From Variovorax beijingensis (GTDB taxonomy: Bacteria; Pseudomonadota; Gammaproteobacteria; Burkholderiales; Burkholderiaceae_C), in contig NZ_VIVL01000006.1 of the NCBI RefSeq assembly GCF_007828835.1, forward strand, positions 248,001-312,000: a stretch of DNA of 64,000 nucleotides, in the 5' to 3' direction. Every line of letters begins with the position of its first letter. The first letter of the stretch is position 1. The notes below the pieces were generated by a model. It saw nothing but the letters and a program-made list of their open reading frames with translations, had not been told where the DNA came from and made no database searches. Below, piece after piece: positions 20,029-28,763 of this stretch. A program made the translations under genes and the position numbers.

Positions 20029-20192
20029 AAGTCAAGGGTCGGAACGATGGAGGATCCATGGCGGCAATCTCTTGCTGCCAGCACGGCAGGAACCATTGAC
20101 TTCCGGTCGCGCGAAACGATGGCATGGGTTTTGTGCCCGCCATCAAGCCCGGTAATGAGACATTTCGTCGAATTGCCGGGCTTTCTTGTTTC
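20029..20192 (+). ncRNA. Candidate structured leader RNA with terminator before the DUF748 gene
   Basis: AAGTCAA (20029-20035) can pair with TTGACTT (20096-20102), enclosing ATGGA/TCCAT (20047-20059) and GGCGGCAA/TTGCTGCC (20060-20079, one wobble). Downstream is a 12-bp stem AAGCCCGGTAAT (20145-20156) with ATTGCCGGGCTT (20172-20183) and a T-rich run. This looks like a multi-stem element plus terminator, either a leader attenuator or an sRNA. I do not recognise it as a known riboswitch. Confidence 0.35.
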
Positions 20193-20225
20193 TGGCGGCC
20201 TGCGTCTTTGCGGCACACTCCCGCG

Positions 20226-23200
20226 ATGGATGTAGCTTCGCTCAAACAAAACAAATGGGTGCGACGTGGGATCGTCGCGTTGCTGGTTCTGCTGGCTCTC
20301 TGGGTCATCGCCTGGCTGGCGGTGCCGCCGATTGCCAAGAGCCAGCTCCAGAAGATCGCGAGCGAAAAGCTGGGCCGGCAGGTTACCGTCGGCAAGATCG
20401 ATTTCAAGCCCTGGACGCTTGAGCTCGCGCTGCACGACCTGCGCATAGCCACGGCCGACGGCAGCCGGCCCCAGGTGGCGGTCAAGCGCATCTATGCCGA
20501 CGCCGAACTGCAGTCGATCCTGCGGCTGGCGCCGGTGATCGATGCGGTGACGGTCGAGGCGCCGGCCATCCTGCTCACGCACCTGGCCGACGGCAAGTAC
20601 GACATCGACGACGTCCTGGCCAAGCTCGCAGCCGGCCCGCCGCCCGATCCCAAGGCCGAGCCGGCGCGCTTTGCGATCTACAACATCTCGCTCAGGGACG
20701 GCGCGGTCGATTTCGACGACCAGACCGTCAAGCGCAGGCACGAACTGCGCGGCTTCGTTCTCAACGTGCCGTTCCTGAGCAACCTGGCCTCCAAGCGCGA
20801 CATCAACACCGAGCCCAAGCTGGCTTTTGCGCTCAACGGCAGCAAGTTCGATTCGGCAGCCCTCACCACGCCGTTCGCGAAGAGCCGCAAGACCGATGCC
20901 CATGTGCAGTTCAAGGGCCTCGACCTGTCGCCGTACCTGGGCTACATCCCGGGCGGCCTGCCCGTCCAGCTGCAGGCGGGCAGCCTCGATGCCGACCTGA
21001 AGATCGACTTCGAGCAGGCCGCCACCGCCGGCCTCAAGATCACCGGCACCGTCGAAGCGCACAAGGCAAAGCTCGGCGATGCCCGGGGGCGGGACCTCCT
21101 GGGTTTCGATTCGCTCAAGCTGGCGCTGGCCGACGTGCGGCCGCTGGAAGCGGTGTTTCACCTGAGCGAAGTCGCGCTGGCCAATCCGCAGCTTGCGGTC
21201 GCACGCGATGCCAAGGGCCAGTTGAACCTGCTGGCCACCGATCCGGCCACCGGAGCGGCAGAGAAGGTGGCACAAGCCCCCGCCGCCGTCGCAAGCGCGC
21301 CGGACGGCAAGGCCCCCGAAAAGCCGAAGCTGAAGGTCCAGGTCGACAAGGTGGCCCTCAGCGGCGGGCGCATCGGGTGGCGCGATGAAACCGTTCAGCC
21401 GGCCGCGGCCATCGAGACGACCGCGCTCGGCCTCGACCTGACCGGGCTCACCTGGCCCATGGAGAAGCCGGCCCGGTTCAGCGGCAGCACCGCCCTTGCC
21501 GGCGCCACGCTCAAGTTCCAGGGCAGCGCCACCGACAAGGTGGCCGAGGTGCAGACCGAGGTCGATGCGCTGCCGCTGTCGCTGGCGGCTCCGTACCTCG
21601 CGCACAGCCTGGAGCCCACGCTCGACGGCAAGCTCAGCGGGCAGATCGACATCGCCTGGGCCCAGCCCGATCTCCGGTTCAAGGCGCGGCGCCTGGCCGT
21701 CGATGGCCTGGCGCTCACCCAGGCGAAGACCGCGCTGGCAAGCGTCGGCCGCTTCGAGCTGGTCGATGCCGAGGTCGACATGACCAGGCACACGCTCGAC
21801 GTCGCCTCGTTCACCGCCACCAACCCGAAGGTGCAGGTCGAGCGCGACAGCGAAAAGCGCTGGATGTTCGAGCGCTGGCTCAAGACGCCGGCCGGCGGCG
21901 GCGCACAGGCCAAGGCGGCCGCGCCCAAGCCCGCCGGCTCGGGCCCCGAGGCGGCACCTCCCGGCGCCAACACCAAGCCCTGGGGCTTGACCATCGGCAC
22001 GCTGGCGGTCGACAACGGCACGCTTTCCTATGCGGACAAGGCCAGCGCGACGCCGGTCGCGGTCGAGATCACGGCATTCACCCTGAAGGCGCAGAAGGTC
22101 GCGCCCGAAACCGCCACGGTCTCTCCCTTGCAGGTTTCGGGGCGCATCGGGTCGCGCCGCTCGGAGCCGGGCCGTTTCGATTACAAGGGCAACGTGGTGC
22201 TCAAGCCGCTCTCGGCCGAGGGCCGGCTCGAAGTGGCCTCGTTCCCGGCCCATGCCTTCAAGGCCTACTACGCCGACGCGCTCAACGTCGACATCCGCCG
22301 CGCCTTCGCCAGCTACAAGGGAACGGTGCGCTACGCGAGCGCGCCGGCCGGCATGACGATCAAGCTGGCCGGGGACACGGCGCTCGACGACTTCCGCGCC
22401 AACAGCATCTCGCTGACCCAGTCGCCCGGCTTCGACCGCAACACCAACCAGCTGCTGAGCTGGAAGACGCTGAGCCTGCGCGGCCTGCAGGTGAGCATGG
22501 CGCCCAATGCCGCGCCGGCGGTGGACGTGCGGGAAACCACGCTGACCGATTTCTTCGCCCGCGTGATCGTCGACCCGACCGGCCGGCTCAACCTGGTGAA
22601 CCTCACCAAGAAGGGCGAGGCGGACGCCAACGCCGCCGCCGCGGCCAGCGCAGAGGTCAAAACCCGCCGCAGCCTCGGCGGAACCACCACCACGACGCGC
22701 GGCGGACCGCAGCAGCCTTCGGGCGGCGGCGGTGCGCCGGTGTCGGCCGAAGCCATGGTCGGCGGCGGCCCCGAGCCCGCCAAGCCGGCCGCGGCGCCTG
22801 CTGCGACCGCGCAGGCCGAAGCCGATTCAGGGCCCAGGCCGGTCATCAACTTCGGCCCGATGAGCCTGGTCAACGGCCGCATCGACTTCACCGACCTGTT
22901 CGTGAAGCCCAACTATTCGGCCGACCTGAGCGAGCTGACCGGCAAGCTCAGCTCCTTCTCGTCGAATCCGCCCCAGGGCGAGGGCGGGCGCCCCGCGCTG
23001 GCCGACCTGGAACTGCGCGGCAAGGCGCAGCAGACCGCCGCGCTGGAAATCACCGGCAAGCTCAACCCGCTGGCCAAGCCGCTCGAACTCGACATCACGG
23101 CCAAGATGCGCGACCTCGACCTGGCGCCGCTGTCGCCGTACTCAGTGCGCTACGCCGGCCACGGTATCGAGCGCGGCAAGATGAGCATGGACGTCAACTA

Positions 23201-24044
23201 CAAGATCGCGCCCGATGGCCAGCTCACGGCCTCCAACAAGCTGGTGCTCAACCAGCTGCAGTTCGGCGACGAAGTGCAGGGTGCGCCCAACAGCCTGCCG
23301 GTGCGGCTCGCGGTGGCGCTGCTGGCCGACCGCAACGGCGTGATCGACGTGGACCTGCCGCTCAGGGGCTCGCTCAACGACCCGCAGTTCAGCATCGGCC
23401 CGTTGATCTTCAAGGCGGTGGTCAACCTGATCGTCAAGGCCGTGACCTCGCCGTTCAGCCTGCTGACCGGCGGGCTCGGCGGCGGCAGCGGCGAGTCGAG
23501 CACCATCACTTTCGAGTCCGGAAGCGCCGTGCTCAGTACCACTGCCAAGGAGAGCCTGGACAAGGTCGTCAAGGCGCTGACGGAGCGTCCGAGCCTGCAG
23601 ATGACGGTGGTCGGCACGGCCAGCCTCGAAAAGGAGCGCGACGCCTACCAGCGCCAGCGCCTGCGCCAGCTCGCCCAGGCCGAGAAGCGGCGCGTGGCGG
23701 TGCGCGGCGGCCAGGCGGGCACCGAGGTGCCGCCGGTGACCGATGCCGAATACCCCGAGCTGCTGACTGCCGTGTACAAGCGCGCGGACATCACCAAGCC
23801 GCGCAACATGGTCGGCCTCGCCAAGGACCTGCCGGTGAAGGAAATGGAAAACCTGCTGCTCGCGAGCATTCCGGTCGACGAGGAGTCGATCCGGCAGCTG
23901 GCCGTGGAGCGCGGCGCCGTGGTGCGCGACTACCTGCTGGCCCAGAAGCTGCCGAGCGAACGCCTGTTCCTCGGTGCCGTGAAGACCAAGGCGAGCGGTG
24001 GCGACTGGAAGCCCGGCGCCGAGCTCGACCTGGCCATGAAGTGA
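20226..24044 (+). CDS. Large DUF748 / AsmA-like envelope protein with OmpA-like tail
   Basis: 1272 residues from the ATG at 20226. It has one N-terminal membrane helix (about 13-33), then a very long beta-rich periplasmic region with repeated DUF748-type segments and low-complexity Gly/Pro/Thr inserts around residues 815-900. The C-terminal part (about 1095-1270) contains an OmpA-like stretch beginning TITFESGSAVL. AsmA-like and DUF748 proteins are thought to act in envelope lipid transport or outer-membrane homeostasis; the exact role here is unknown. An upstream in-frame ATG (20124) would translate the terminator hairpin and is rejected. Confidence 0.85.
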   Translation: MDVASLKQNKWVRRGIVALLVLLALWVIAWLAVPPIAKSQLQKIASEKLGRQVTVGKIDFKPWTLELALHDLRIATADGSRPQVAVKRIYADAELQSILRLAPVIDAVTVEAPAILLTHLADGKYDIDDVLAKLAAGPPPDPKAEPARFAIYNISLRDGAVDFDDQTVKRRHELRGFVLNVPFLSNLASKRDINTEPKLAFALNGSKFDSAALTTPFAKSRKTDAHVQFKGLDLSPYLGYIPGGLPVQLQAGSLDADLKIDFEQAATAGLKITGTVEAHKAKLGDARGRDLLGFDSLKLALADVRPLEAVFHLSEVALANPQLAVARDAKGQLNLLATDPATGAAEKVAQAPAAVASAPDGKAPEKPKLKVQVDKVALSGGRIGWRDETVQPAAAIETTALGLDLTGLTWPMEKPARFSGSTALAGATLKFQGSATDKVAEVQTEVDALPLSLAAPYLAHSLEPTLDGKLSGQIDIAWAQPDLRFKARRLAVDGLALTQAKTALASVGRFELVDAEVDMTRHTLDVASFTATNPKVQVERDSEKRWMFERWLKTPAGGGAQAKAAAPKPAGSGPEAAPPGANTKPWGLTIGTLAVDNGTLSYADKASATPVAVEITAFTLKAQKVAPETATVSPLQVSGRIGSRRSEPGRFDYKGNVVLKPLSAEGRLEVASFPAHAFKAYYADALNVDIRRAFASYKGTVRYASAPAGMTIKLAGDTALDDFRANSISLTQSPGFDRNTNQLLSWKTLSLRGLQVSMAPNAAPAVDVRETTLTDFFARVIVDPTGRLNLVNLTKKGEADANAAAAASAEVKTRRSLGGTTTTTRGGPQQPSGGGGAPVSAEAMVGGGPEPAKPAAAPAATAQAEADSGPRPVINFGPMSLVNGRIDFTDLFVKPNYSADLSELTGKLSSFSSNPPQGEGGRPALADLELRGKAQQTAALEITGKLNPLAKPLELDITAKMRDLDLAPLSPYSVRYAGHGIERGKMSMDVNYKIAPDGQLTASNKLVLNQLQFGDEVQGAPNSLPVRLAVALLADRNGVIDVDLPLRGSLNDPQFSIGPLIFKAVVNLIVKAVTSPFSLLTGGLGGGSGESSTITFESGSAVLSTTAKESLDKVVKALTERPSLQMTVVGTASLEKERDAYQRQRLRQLAQAEKRRVAVRGGQAGTEVPPVTDAEYPELLTAVYKRADITKPRNMVGLAKDLPVKEMENLLLASIPVDEESIRQLAVERGAVVRDYLLAQKLPSERLFLGAVKTKASGGDWKPGAELDLAMK

Positions 24045-24109
24045 CAAACACCCACTTGGTTTTCCGCCCCGTCTCGCCATATAGGTAGCCATCCCGCGTC
24101 CGCTTCCGG

Positions 24110-24125
24110 CAGCCATTTGGCTGCG
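24110..24125 (+). terminator. Weak hairpin after the DUF748 gene
   Basis: GCAGCC-ATTT-GGCTGC forms a six-base-pair stem 66 bases after the stop. The following sequence is G/T-rich without a run of T, so efficiency is doubtful. Confidence 0.3.
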
Positions 24126-24177
24126 GTTGCGGCATGGAATTCAACCGCCCGCCACAACTGGGTGAAAATGTCGATGT

Positions 24178-24196
24178 GCGCCGGCCTTTGCCGGCG
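24178..24196 (+). promoter_or_regulatory. Leader hairpin upstream of the DUF349 gene
   Basis: An eight-base-pair perfect stem (GCGCCGGC-CTT-TGCCGGCGC region) lies after a GTGAAAATG element resembling a -10 box and before the likely GTG start at 24234. It probably sits in the 5' untranslated region; function unknown. Confidence 0.35.
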
Positions 24197-24233
24197 CCTT
24201 CGCTTTCTCTCTTCAGACAACGATTTCGCGCAA

Positions 24234-27086
24234 GTGACCTCTACTTCTTCCAAGCCACACGACCTCCAGGCCCTCGACACGCTCACCGGCGGCGCCTTCA
24301 CCGCGCCAACTTCGGGCGAGCGCGCCGCGCGCATCCGCGACTGGCTCGCCGGCAACCCCGCGCCCGAGCAGATGCAGGAAGTCTTCAAGGAGCTGAGCGG
24401 CCGCGACAAGGGCGCGGCGCGCCTGCTGCGCGAAAAGCTCGACGAACTCAAGCGCGCCAAGAGCCAGGAGGCCATCGCCGCCGAATGGGCGCAAAAGGCC
24501 GAAGCGCTGCTGGCCCAGCCCAAGCTCAACATCGCCGATGCGCTCGCCTGGCAGCGCGACGCCGCCAAGGCCGGCGCGCCCCTCTCGCGCGAGCCGCTGG
24601 CGGGTTTCAAGGTGCAACTGGCCGAACGCGTCAAGGGCATCGAAGACCTGCAGCACCGCGCCCAGGTGCACCGCGAGGCCGCCGTGCTGCTGGCCCAGCG
24701 CTTCGAAGTGCTGTCGACCAAGGGCTGGCAGGACGCCCAGGCCGCCGAGGAGTCACTGCGCGCCGACGTGGCCCACTGGCAGCAGCAGGCCGCCGACATC
24801 ACGGCCGATGCCAACTGGAGCAGCCTGGACGCCAGGTTTGCGCCGCAGCTCGAATCGTCGAAGGCGCAGTTGCTGGTCGTCTCGGATGCCTTCCATGCGG
24901 CATTGGCCCAGGCGCAGGCCGCGGCCGCCGACGCTGCGGCCCCCTTGCCGCCGGTGCCGGTGTGGGCCGACGAGCTTCGCGCCGCGCGCGGCGAGGTCGT
25001 CGCACCCAAGGCGGCACCCGCCAAGCCTGCCGCGCCCAAGGTCGATCCGTCCGTGCGCGCAGCAGCGCAGGACGCCGTGCAGGCGGCCCTGGCCAAGCTC
25101 GAACAGGAAACCGCCGAAGGCCACGGCAAGGCCAGCGCCGGCGCGGCCGCCGCCTTGCGCGCGGTGCTGAAGGAACACGGCAAGCTGGTCGAGGCGCCGC
25201 TCGAAGCGCGCGTGCATGCGGCGCTGGTCGCAGCCGGCGAGCTCGAAGGCTGGCAGCGCTGGAGCGCCGACAAGGTGCGCGAAGACTTGGTCGCCAAGGC
25301 CGAAGGTTTGCTCAAGCGCCCCGAAGGCCAGGCGCTCGGCGGCCGCAAGATGCAGGAAACGCTGCGCTCGCTGCGCGACCAGTGGAAGCAGGCCGACCAG
25401 GGCGGCGTGCCCAACCACGCGCTGTGGAAGCGCTTCGACGAAGCCTGCAACGAAGCCCACAAGGTGGTCGAGGCCTGGCTCGAAAAGGTTCGTGCCGATG
25501 CGGCGGAGCATCGCGCCCATCGCGTGGCGCTGATCGAAGAAGTGCGGGCCTGGGCGGCCGAACACGCCAACCCCACCGACCTGAAGGCGCACAACCGCGC
25601 GCTGCACCAGTTTGCCGACCGCTGGCGCGATGCCGGCCACGTGGGCGAAAAAGTCTTTGCCGAACTGCAGCCGCAGTGGAACGAAGCCTTCGGTGCCGCG
25701 CGCGCACCCTTCGAGGCGGCGCAAAAGGCCAGCATCGAACGGCGCCAGGCCATGATCGCGGAGGCGGCCGAGCTCGGCGCCCAGCCCATGCTGCGCATCG
25801 ATGCCGTCAAGGCGCTGCAGCAGCGCTGGCAGGCCGAGGCCCAGAGCGTGCCGCTCGACCGCCGCCACGAGCAAAAGCTGTGGGACGCGTTCCGCGCACC
25901 CATCGACGAAGCCTTCAACCGCAAGACGGCCGAGCGCGAGAAGGTCTCTTCCGCAATGAGCGAGCACGACCGCCATGTGCTCGAGGCCTCCAAGGCGCTG
26001 GACGCGGCCAATGCCGGCGGCGACGTGCAGAAGATCCGCGCCGCCATCGCGCGGCTCGAAGCCGCGCTGCGTGGCGAAGCGCCTCCGCCGGCACCTGCCG
26101 CAAAGCCCGAGCCCTCCAGCGACGGCCCCGCCGTGGGCGCCACCGAAGTGGTCGCGCCCGGACAGGCCGCAGCCGAGTTCGGCGAAAGCGCCGAGCAGGC
26201 GCCGGGTTCCAGCGATGCGGAAGCGCAGCCGGGCACGCCCGCTCCGGCACATGCCGCGGCCACTCCGGACCTCGTTGCACCGGCCGACGGTGCCGATGCA
26301 TCGGCACGCTCCGACGTTGCGGCACACGACGCCGGCGAAGCTGCCGTGGCCGAGGAAGCCAAGGCACCGCCCACGCCGCCGAAGCCCGCTCCCAAGCCTG
26401 TGGTCGCGGTGCGCGGCGACGACCGGCCCGGCAACAAGAAGGCCGAGGCCGTGCCTGCGGGCCGTGCAGGCGGGCGCTTCGGCGACCGGCGCGACGGTGC
26501 CCGTCCGGGACCGGGCGGCCCGGGCCGCCCAGGCGATCGCGGTGCAGCGCGTCCCGATGGTCGCGGTGCACCGGCCGGCCGCTTCGGCGACCGTCCGCCT
26601 CGCTTCGAGGACCGTGGTCCGCGGCTCGGCGACGCCGCTTTCCGCGCCCAGCGCGAGGCGCTCGAGCGCGCCGACCTCGCGCTGCGCAAGCTCGCGGCCC
26701 AGGCCCACGGCGAAGCGCTCACGCAAGTGCTTGGCGCATGGGAGCAGCGCGACGCCTCGCGGCTGCCCAGCGTGCAGGAACTCGGACGCGCGGTCACGCC
26801 TGCGGTGCGCAGCGGCTGGTCCCAGGCGATCGGCGCGGCGCCCAAGGCTGCGCCCGACGAAGCCGCAGAAGCACTGCTGCGCCTCGAAATGGCCGCTGAA
26901 GTGCCGACGCCTGCCGAGCAGCTCGATGCGCGCCGTGCGCTGCAGCTCAAGCTGCTGACCAAGCGCGGCGATCCCGCGCCGGCCCAGACCTGGGGCCAGG
27001 ATGCCGGCAAGGTGCTGGCGGCGGCCCATGACCCCGCGAGTGCGCGCCGGCTGCAGAACGCGTTGAAGGCCTTGCTGCGTAAATAA
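24234..27086 (+). CDS. DUF349 domain-containing protein
   Basis: About 950 residues, mostly helical and Ala/Glu/Lys/Arg-rich. Several DUF349 copies are visible, for example LRSLRDQWKQADQGG, QFADRWRDAGHVG and LQQRWQAEAQSVP, each with a conserved W in a long helix. A Pro/Ala-rich then Arg/Gly-rich linker (about 620-800; repeated GDRxxxARP and GRFGDR units) precedes a final helical domain. The function of DUF349 proteins is not established. The start is uncertain: GTG at 24234 places the leader hairpin outside the gene, while ATGs at 24168 and 24174 are in frame. Ends at a strong terminator. Confidence 0.8.
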   Translation: MTSTSSKPHDLQALDTLTGGAFTAPTSGERAARIRDWLAGNPAPEQMQEVFKELSGRDKGAARLLREKLDELKRAKSQEAIAAEWAQKAEALLAQPKLNIADALAWQRDAAKAGAPLSREPLAGFKVQLAERVKGIEDLQHRAQVHREAAVLLAQRFEVLSTKGWQDAQAAEESLRADVAHWQQQAADITADANWSSLDARFAPQLESSKAQLLVVSDAFHAALAQAQAAAADAAAPLPPVPVWADELRAARGEVVAPKAAPAKPAAPKVDPSVRAAAQDAVQAALAKLEQETAEGHGKASAGAAAALRAVLKEHGKLVEAPLEARVHAALVAAGELEGWQRWSADKVREDLVAKAEGLLKRPEGQALGGRKMQETLRSLRDQWKQADQGGVPNHALWKRFDEACNEAHKVVEAWLEKVRADAAEHRAHRVALIEEVRAWAAEHANPTDLKAHNRALHQFADRWRDAGHVGEKVFAELQPQWNEAFGAARAPFEAAQKASIERRQAMIAEAAELGAQPMLRIDAVKALQQRWQAEAQSVPLDRRHEQKLWDAFRAPIDEAFNRKTAEREKVSSAMSEHDRHVLEASKALDAANAGGDVQKIRAAIARLEAALRGEAPPPAPAAKPEPSSDGPAVGATEVVAPGQAAAEFGESAEQAPGSSDAEAQPGTPAPAHAAATPDLVAPADGADASARSDVAAHDAGEAAVAEEAKAPPTPPKPAPKPVVAVRGDDRPGNKKAEAVPAGRAGGRFGDRRDGARPGPGGPGRPGDRGAARPDGRGAPAGRFGDRPPRFEDRGPRLGDAAFRAQREALERADLALRKLAAQAHGEALTQVLGAWEQRDASRLPSVQELGRAVTPAVRSGWSQAIGAAPKAAPDEAAEALLRLEMAAEVPTPAEQLDARRALQLKLLTKRGDPAPAQTWGQDAGKVLAAAHDPASARRLQNALKALLRK

Positions 27087-27111
27087 GGCGCCAGCGTGCG
27101 TTCACGAGAAA

Positions 27112-27136
27112 GGGCCCGCCGCGCGCGGGCTTTTTC
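27112..27136 (+). terminator. Intrinsic terminator of the DUF349 gene
   Basis: GCCCGC and GCGGGC arms with a short GC-rich loop are followed by TTTTT, 30-50 bases after the stop codon. Confidence 0.8.
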
Positions 27137-27172
27137 ATTTCCCTGATCCGTCCTGAAAAAGTCCAGCCCGGC

Positions 27173-27466
27173 TCAAGGCAGCTTGGCCAGGATCCCGTCC
27201 ATTTCCCCGGCGGTGTAGGCGCGCAGGGAGCGCGTGCGCACATTGCCCTGCATGGCGACAGCCAGACTGAATGCGGCCAGCGCCTGCTCATCGTCGGCCT
27301 CCAGCACGCAGACCACATCGCAGTCGCCCATGGTCCAGTAGATATCGCGCATATTGACGCCGAGTTTTTGGGCGGTTTCCTTGGCGGCAGCGGCGCGCTT
27401 GGTGGTTTCCTTGACGCTCTGAATGCCCTTGTCCGTGAAGTTCAGCATACCGATATAGGTCACCAT
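27173..27466 (-). CDS. GYD domain-containing protein
   Basis: Small protein of 97 residues from the ATG at 27466, beginning MVTYIGMLNFTDKGIQS. It has the GYD-family core (LGVNMRDIYWTMGDCDVVCVLEA) and a ferredoxin-like dimeric alpha/beta layout. The family has no established biochemical role. The open frame extends 15 codons upstream, but family members start here and the extension has no ribosome-binding site. Possibly under the palindrome at 27631. Confidence 0.8.
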   Translation of the reverse strand: MVTYIGMLNFTDKGIQSVKETTKRAAAAKETAQKLGVNMRDIYWTMGDCDVVCVLEADDEQALAAFSLAVAMQGNVRTRSLRAYTAGEMDGILAKLP

Positions 27467-27630
27467 TTTTCGCTCCTGTGTTATCCGCGGGGGACGAATC
27501 ACATGAGGCAACGCCGCCCCCGACGGCGACGCTTCACGTCATCACGCGCGCAGCGATGCTGTGGAAGGCGATGGCGGCAGCGATGCTACGCCCGGGGCCC
27601 GCAAAGGCAAGGCACCCCGCGGCCGACTCT

Positions 27631-27646
27631 TACCCTGGACAGGGTA
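27631..27646. promoter_or_regulatory. Palindromic operator candidate
   Basis: TACCCTG and CAGGGTA form perfect seven-base arms separated by GA in the 231-base gap upstream of the GYD gene. The symmetry fits a dimeric repressor site, but no matching regulator is encoded nearby. Confidence 0.3.
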
Positions 27647-27697
27647 TGCGGGCCGGTATCGTGCGCGTAAGCAAGGAAACGCAGGCGTGATGGGCGA

Positions 27698-28489
27698 TCA
27701 GGCCCGTTCAGGCCGGAAGAACGCATCGAAGAGAACCAGCACCGCGGGGAAGTCCCGGGCGAAGTTCGGACGGTTCACGAAGTAGGCCTCGCAGGCCACA
27801 GCGAAGAATTCGCTGATCGACACGGCCCCATAGTCGTCCAGCCAGGGCGGCTCCGCGCCGAAGCGCTCGGCCAGGATGGTCTTCTCGCGAAAGTCTTCAT
27901 AGGCCGGCTGCAGCACCGCGAGCCAGGCGGCGCGGGCCTCGCGCGCGCTGCGCTTGCCCGCAAAGCCGGGCGGCAGCGGCGGGCAGCCGTCGGCGTCGCC
28001 CGCGCGCATGTCGATCTTGTGGGCGAATTCGTGGATCACGACGTTGTAGCCGCCGCCCGTCGTGATGCCGCTCGCGAGCACGTCCTGCCAGCTCAGCATC
28101 ACCGGCCCGCGGTCCATGGCCTCGCCGGCCACCACCTCGTCGTATTCGTGCACCACCTGCGCTTCGTCGACGATCTTGCGCCGTGCGACGACCTCGGACG
28201 GATGCACCACGATGCCGACGAAATCGTCGTACCAGTCCAGGCCGCCCTTCAGGTTGAGGATCGGCAACACCGCCTGTGCGGCAATGGCCAGCGCGACCTC
28301 GTCGGTGATGACGAAGCCTTGCGTGCCGTGAAACTCCTTGTCGCGCAGGAATTCGGCCGACAGCGTTCGAAGCCGCAGTTGCTGGTCCTGCGGAAGCTCG
28401 CCAAGAAAGGCATAGCGCGCCAGCGTGGCCTGCCAGGCGTCTTCAGGGATAGGGGGCAGGGCGCGCAACCGGCGCAGCCACTTGAACAT
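27698..28489 (-). CDS. mtfA: Zinc-dependent peptidase of the MtfA family
   Basis: 263 residues with the gluzincin motif HEFAH (153-157) and a downstream acidic segment SISEFFAVACEAYF (about 226-239) that supplies the third ligand region. In enterobacteria MtfA binds the repressor Mlc (DgsA); whether that partner exists here is unknown. The start is directly beside the left arm of the inverted-repeat element at 28492. Confidence 0.9.
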   Translation of the reverse strand: MFKWLRRLRALPPIPEDAWQATLARYAFLGELPQDQQLRLRTLSAEFLRDKEFHGTQGFVITDEVALAIAAQAVLPILNLKGGLDWYDDFVGIVVHPSEVVARRKIVDEAQVVHEYDEVVAGEAMDRGPVMLSWQDVLASGITTGGGYNVVIHEFAHKIDMRAGDADGCPPLPPGFAGKRSAREARAAWLAVLQPAYEDFREKTILAERFGAEPPWLDDYGAVSISEFFAVACEAYFVNRPNFARDFPAVLVLFDAFFRPERA

Positions 28490-28491
28490 CG

Positions 28492-28763
28492 GCTAGGGCC
28501 TGTTGACGCTATGGAAGGGGATCGCGTTGCTTCGCCAAGGGGCTGGCTGCAAGGCGCCCGGGCGCAGCAAGGCTTTGGCCTTGCAAGCGCGGGCAACGCC
28601 GCAGACGGCCCCTTGGCGAAGCAACCCGAAGGGAAGCTCGCCACAGCCCGCCCCTCGGCGTTGCGTTCCTTGCGCGTGCGGACGCACGCACGGCGTCGCG
28701 CGCCTTGATGGGCGGGCTGTGGCGAGCTTCGCGACCCCTTCCATAGCGTCAACAGGCCCTAGC
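28492..28763. repeat. Compound inverted-repeat element with 29-bp perfect outer arms
   Basis: Outer arms 28492-28520 and 28735-28763 are perfect inverted copies, 29 of 29 bases. Inside are two further perfect inverted pairs: 28526-28543 with 28608-28625 (18 bp), and 28633-28653 with 28710-28730 (21 bp), each with small inner hairpins. The whole can fold as a three-way cruciform. The right arm overlaps the lpxH stop codon (28759-28761) and the left arm abuts the mtfA start. No transposase is encoded, so a MITE/REP-like non-autonomous element is the best guess. Confidence 0.85.

Larger units (their letters stand above)
19648..20225. other. 578-bp intergenic region with hairpins and terminator-like structures
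   Basis: Separates the divergent transglycosylase and DUF748 genes. It contains an AT-rich, promoter-like tract (about 19860-19930), a stem with an inner palindrome (19931-19962), two rightward terminator-like hairpins (19982-20004 and 20145-20190) and, between them, further stems at 20029-20102. No convincing ORF is present. Two rightward terminators with no plus-strand gene upstream suggest small RNAs or a regulated leader for the DUF748 gene. Confidence 0.5.

Noticed and set aside
20124..20225. Upstream ATG start (20124) for the DUF748 protein
   Set aside because: It would translate through the terminator hairpin at 20145-20190 and put 34 non-hydrophobic residues before the membrane anchor.
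20013..22253. 746-codon minus-strand frame opposite the DUF748 gene
   Set aside because: Complete overlap with a protein that has a membrane anchor and family repeats; the translation is His/Arg/Gly/Leu-rich without domain signs.
23930..27010. 1026-codon minus-strand frame opposite the DUF349 gene
   Set aside because: Same cause: Ser/Ala/Arg/Cys-rich translation, no motifs, and complete overlap with the DUF349 coding frame.
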